Shown here one piece after another: positions 6,626 to 8,042 of a stretch of 8,042 nt of DNA. The stretch is from Bacteroidota bacterium. Its GTDB lineage: Bacteria > Bacteroidota > Bacteroidia > NORP154. The notes under the pieces are model-generated. The model was not told the DNA's origin. It saw nothing but the letters and a program-made list of their open reading frames with translations, and made no database searches. Both the position numbers and the translations under genes were made by a program. Location: positions 1 through 8,042 of the forward strand of contig NVRZ01000131.1 of the NCBI GenBank assembly GCA_002401055.1, given 5' to 3'. How positions within the stretch are numbered: the stretch's first letter is position 1; every line of letters begins with the position of its first letter.

Positions 6626-8042
6626 ATTGTAACTTCGTCCACTTCGCCTTCTTCAAAAGAGCCAGAAGGTTCATTGTTGCTAACCCAATTGATTGCTTCA
6701 ATTTCTGAGGACAGTCCGGCTATGGTACTGGTGACAAATACTCTATTCGGTGATAATTCTATATCAAACTCTTTATATGCTTTTGTTATTACACTGATTG
6801 CATTCAGACTATTACCTCCAATCTTAAAAAAGTCATCATGCACTCCTATTCTTTTTTTGCCCAATATTTCTTGCCATATGGCCGTGAGTTTTGTCTCTAT
6901 TTCGTTTCTTGGAGCAACATATTCGGTAACTGGGTGTACTAACGTATTTTCAGGTATTGGAAGACTTTTCTTATCAATTTTACCATTAGGATTTAACGGA
7001 AGCCGTTTAATAGGTACAAAATAACTAGGTATCATATAACTTGGTAACCGTCCCCTGAGAAAGACCTTTAATTTATCAATCTTAACACTCTTACCTACAA
7101 TATAGGCCACCAACTCGTTATTTCCTTCCGTTGTTTCCCGAACCAAGATTGCCGTATCAATTATATCCGGATATTTTTTTATCATGCTTTCAATCTCCCT
7201 CAATTCCACTCTATTACCATGTATTTTAATTTGTTCGTCTCGTCTACCAATAAATTCAATATTTCCTTCCTGTGACCATCGGCCTATATCCCCGGTTTTA
7301 TACAAGAATTCACCTGGGTTAAAAGGATTAGAAATAAACCTTTGCTCAGTAAGTTCAGAACGGTTCAGGTAACCCATTGCCAGCTGAGCTCCGCCAATGT
7401 AAATTTCCCCGCAGACTCCGACCGGGACAGTAGCTATATTCTCATCCAATATATAAACCTGAATAGACGAAATTGGTTTTCCAATAAAGGGGTACGGGAG
7501 TAAATTACCTAACTTACGGTTCATAGGGTAACTGGTCATTACATGTGACTCAGAAGGACCATAGAAATTATACAAGGTTATATCAGAATTTTTATTCAGA
7601 AGTTTTTTAAGTGGACCGCTCAATCGTAACCGCTCTCCCCCCGTCATTATGTGTTTCAGGCTGGCTTTTTCAATAATTTTGTCACTAAAATTGATTAAGG
7701 TGCTCAGAGCTGAACAAGTCATAAATACAACTTCTAACTTGTTCCTAATAAGAAAGGTCTCTAAACGCCTCATGTCACCTCGAATCTCATCACTAAGAAG
7801 GTACAATGTTCCTGTTGAAATTAGGGAAAATAACATTTCCTGCAGGGATACATCAAACGCTAATGCCGTATACTGCAGATTACGAAGTCCTCCTTGAATG
7901 CCTGATTCATGGAGCTCCCACTGAATAAGGTTGGAGAGACAGCGATGCGCATGTAGTATACCAATTGGTGAACCAGTGGAACCGGAAGTATATATAATGT
8001 AGGCAGGATCTTTTAGTGAAATCTGTTCAATAACATTATCAG
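6622..8042 (-). CDS. NRPS, C-terminal part (A-T), 5' end outside window
   Basis: Partial nonribosomal peptide synthetase subunit. The frame is open to the window edge, giving 472 visible residues. The Met at 7836 is internal to the A domain and is not the start. Numbering from the first full codon (8040), the order is A domain 1-360, T domain about 376-445, then a 27-residue acidic tail. A-domain cores seen are A3 YTSGSTGSPIG (17-27), A4 FDVS (62-65), A5 NFYGPSE (158-164), A7 YKTGD, A8 GRRDEQIKIHGNRVE, and A10 NPNGKID with Lys354. The carrier motif IGGNS places the phosphopantetheine arm on Ser411. The domain activates an amino acid as its adenylate and holds it as a thioester for the next protein. 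No epimerase follows the T domain, so an L-configured donor is expected. Oddity: the Lys of the usual A3 PKG is Ile26. The stop codon overlaps the next gene start. The family is certain; the substrate is not. Confidence 0.96.
   Translation of the reverse strand, partial: DNVIEQISLKDPAYIIYTSGSTGSPIGILHAHRCLSNLIQWELHESGIQGGLRNLQYTALAFDVSLQEMLFSLISTGTLYLLSDEIRGDMRRLETFLIRNKLEVVFMTCSALSTLINFSDKIIEKASLKHIMTGGERLRLSGPLKKLLNKNSDITLYNFYGPSESHVMTSYPMNRKLGNLLPYPFIGKPISSIQVYILDENIATVPVGVCGEIYIGGAQLAMGYLNRSELTEQRFISNPFNPGEFLYKTGDIGRWSQEGNIEFIGRRDEQIKIHGNRVELREIESMIKKYPDIIDTAILVRETTEGNNELVAYIVGKSVKIDKLKVFLRGRLPSYMIPSYFVPIKRLPLNPNGKIDKKSLPIPENTLVHPVTEYVAPRNEIETKLTAIWQEILGKKRIGVHDDFFKIGGNSLNAISVITKAYKEFDIELSPNRVFVTSTIAGLSSEIEAINWVSNNEPSGSFEEGEVDEVTI
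6625..6660 (-). other. Acidic C-terminal docking peptide (putative)
   Basis: The protein ends SFEEGEVDEVTI, with five acidic residues in the last eleven alternating with hydrophobic ones. TubC-type docking domains are known to bind short, often acidic C-terminal peptides of the upstream subunit. The next gene begins with exactly such a domain, rich in Lys. The pairing is inferred from position and charge. Confidence 0.6.
6706..6915 (-). other. Thiolation (peptidyl carrier) domain of upstream NRPS
   Basis: A carrier domain follows the A domain after a short linker. It shows the usual TAIWQEILG helix, then FFKIGGNS with the predicted phosphopantetheinylated serine at codon 6808-6810. It is the last domain of its protein, so its thioester must be handed across a protein boundary to the condensation domain of the next subunit. 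Confidence 0.93.
6961..8042 (-). other. Adenylation domain of upstream NRPS (partial, from core A3)
   Basis: By hand alignment to the GrsA Phe-activating domain, the specificity residues read D63, V64, Q67, F106, M132, G134, F159, V167, M168 and K354 (visible-fragment numbering). The D-V-Q start and the GPSESHV stretch resemble proline-type domains (known GrsB pattern DVQLIAHV). However, Met, Gly and Phe replace the Ile, Ala and His of that pattern, so a proline call is not safe. Asp63 for the substrate amine and Lys354 are both present. Cores A1 and A2 lie outside the window. Confidence 0.85.

Noticed and set aside
3302..6915. Direct DNA repeats between the carrier-domain regions of the two genes
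   Set aside because: The similarity is the ordinary homology of paralogous T domains (FFELGGHS versus FFKIGGNS); the DNA is well diverged and I saw no long identical block.
6622..7836. Reading the upstream gene as a 404-residue protein starting at the Met at 7836
   Set aside because: The frame stays open for 68 more codons to the window edge, and those codons hold core motif A3 and the FDVS part of A4. The Met is inside the A domain.
6674..7897. Plus-strand open frames opposite the upstream NRPS gene
   Set aside because: They are antisense to conserved A and T motifs, show no family resemblance, and are treated as shadows.
1..8042. tRNA, rRNA, CRISPR array, insertion sequence, riboswitch or promoter
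   Set aside because: Coding sequence fills the window from 80 to 8042 on one strand with only a four-base overlap between genes, and no structure of these types was seen.

Overview
The window lies inside a nonribosomal peptide synthetase (NRPS) operon read entirely on the minus strand, and almost every base is coding. The DNA is AT-rich (roughly 40% GC by eye). The proteins are rich in Lys, Ile and Asn, and the carrier and condensation motifs are of the kind common in gliding Bacteroidota such as the Chitinophaga, Pedobacter and Flavobacterium relatives. That host assignment is inference from style only; no rRNA or marker gene is present.

Transcription runs from high to low coordinates. (1) 8042-6622 is the 3' part of an NRPS gene whose beginning lies beyond the window. 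The visible 472 residues hold most of an adenylation (A) domain from core motif A3 onward, a thiolation (T) domain and a short acidic tail. (2) 6625-80 is a complete 2181-residue dimodular NRPS, ordered TubC-type docking domain, C, A, T, C, A, T. The two genes overlap by four bases (ATGA), so they are very likely translationally coupled. (3) Bases 1-93 carry an open plus-strand frame that could be the tail of a convergent gene overlapping the NRPS end by 14 bases; this is weakly supported.

The inferred working order is as follows. The upstream protein loads a residue of uncertain identity (pocket read as D-V-Q-F-M-G-F-V-M). Its acidic C-terminus docks on the Lys-rich N-terminal docking domain of the second protein. 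The first module of that protein adds a residue predicted to be alanine (pocket DLFNNALTYK). The last module adds a residue chosen by an unusual A domain whose A3, A5, A6 and A8 motifs all depart from consensus. No epimerisation, methylation, thioesterase or reductase domain is visible. The second protein simply stops after its last T domain with a short basic tail, so chain release must be supplied by another protein or an unusual route.

The most interesting points are the divergent terminal A domain, the missing release domain, and the well-defined docking pair at the gene junction.
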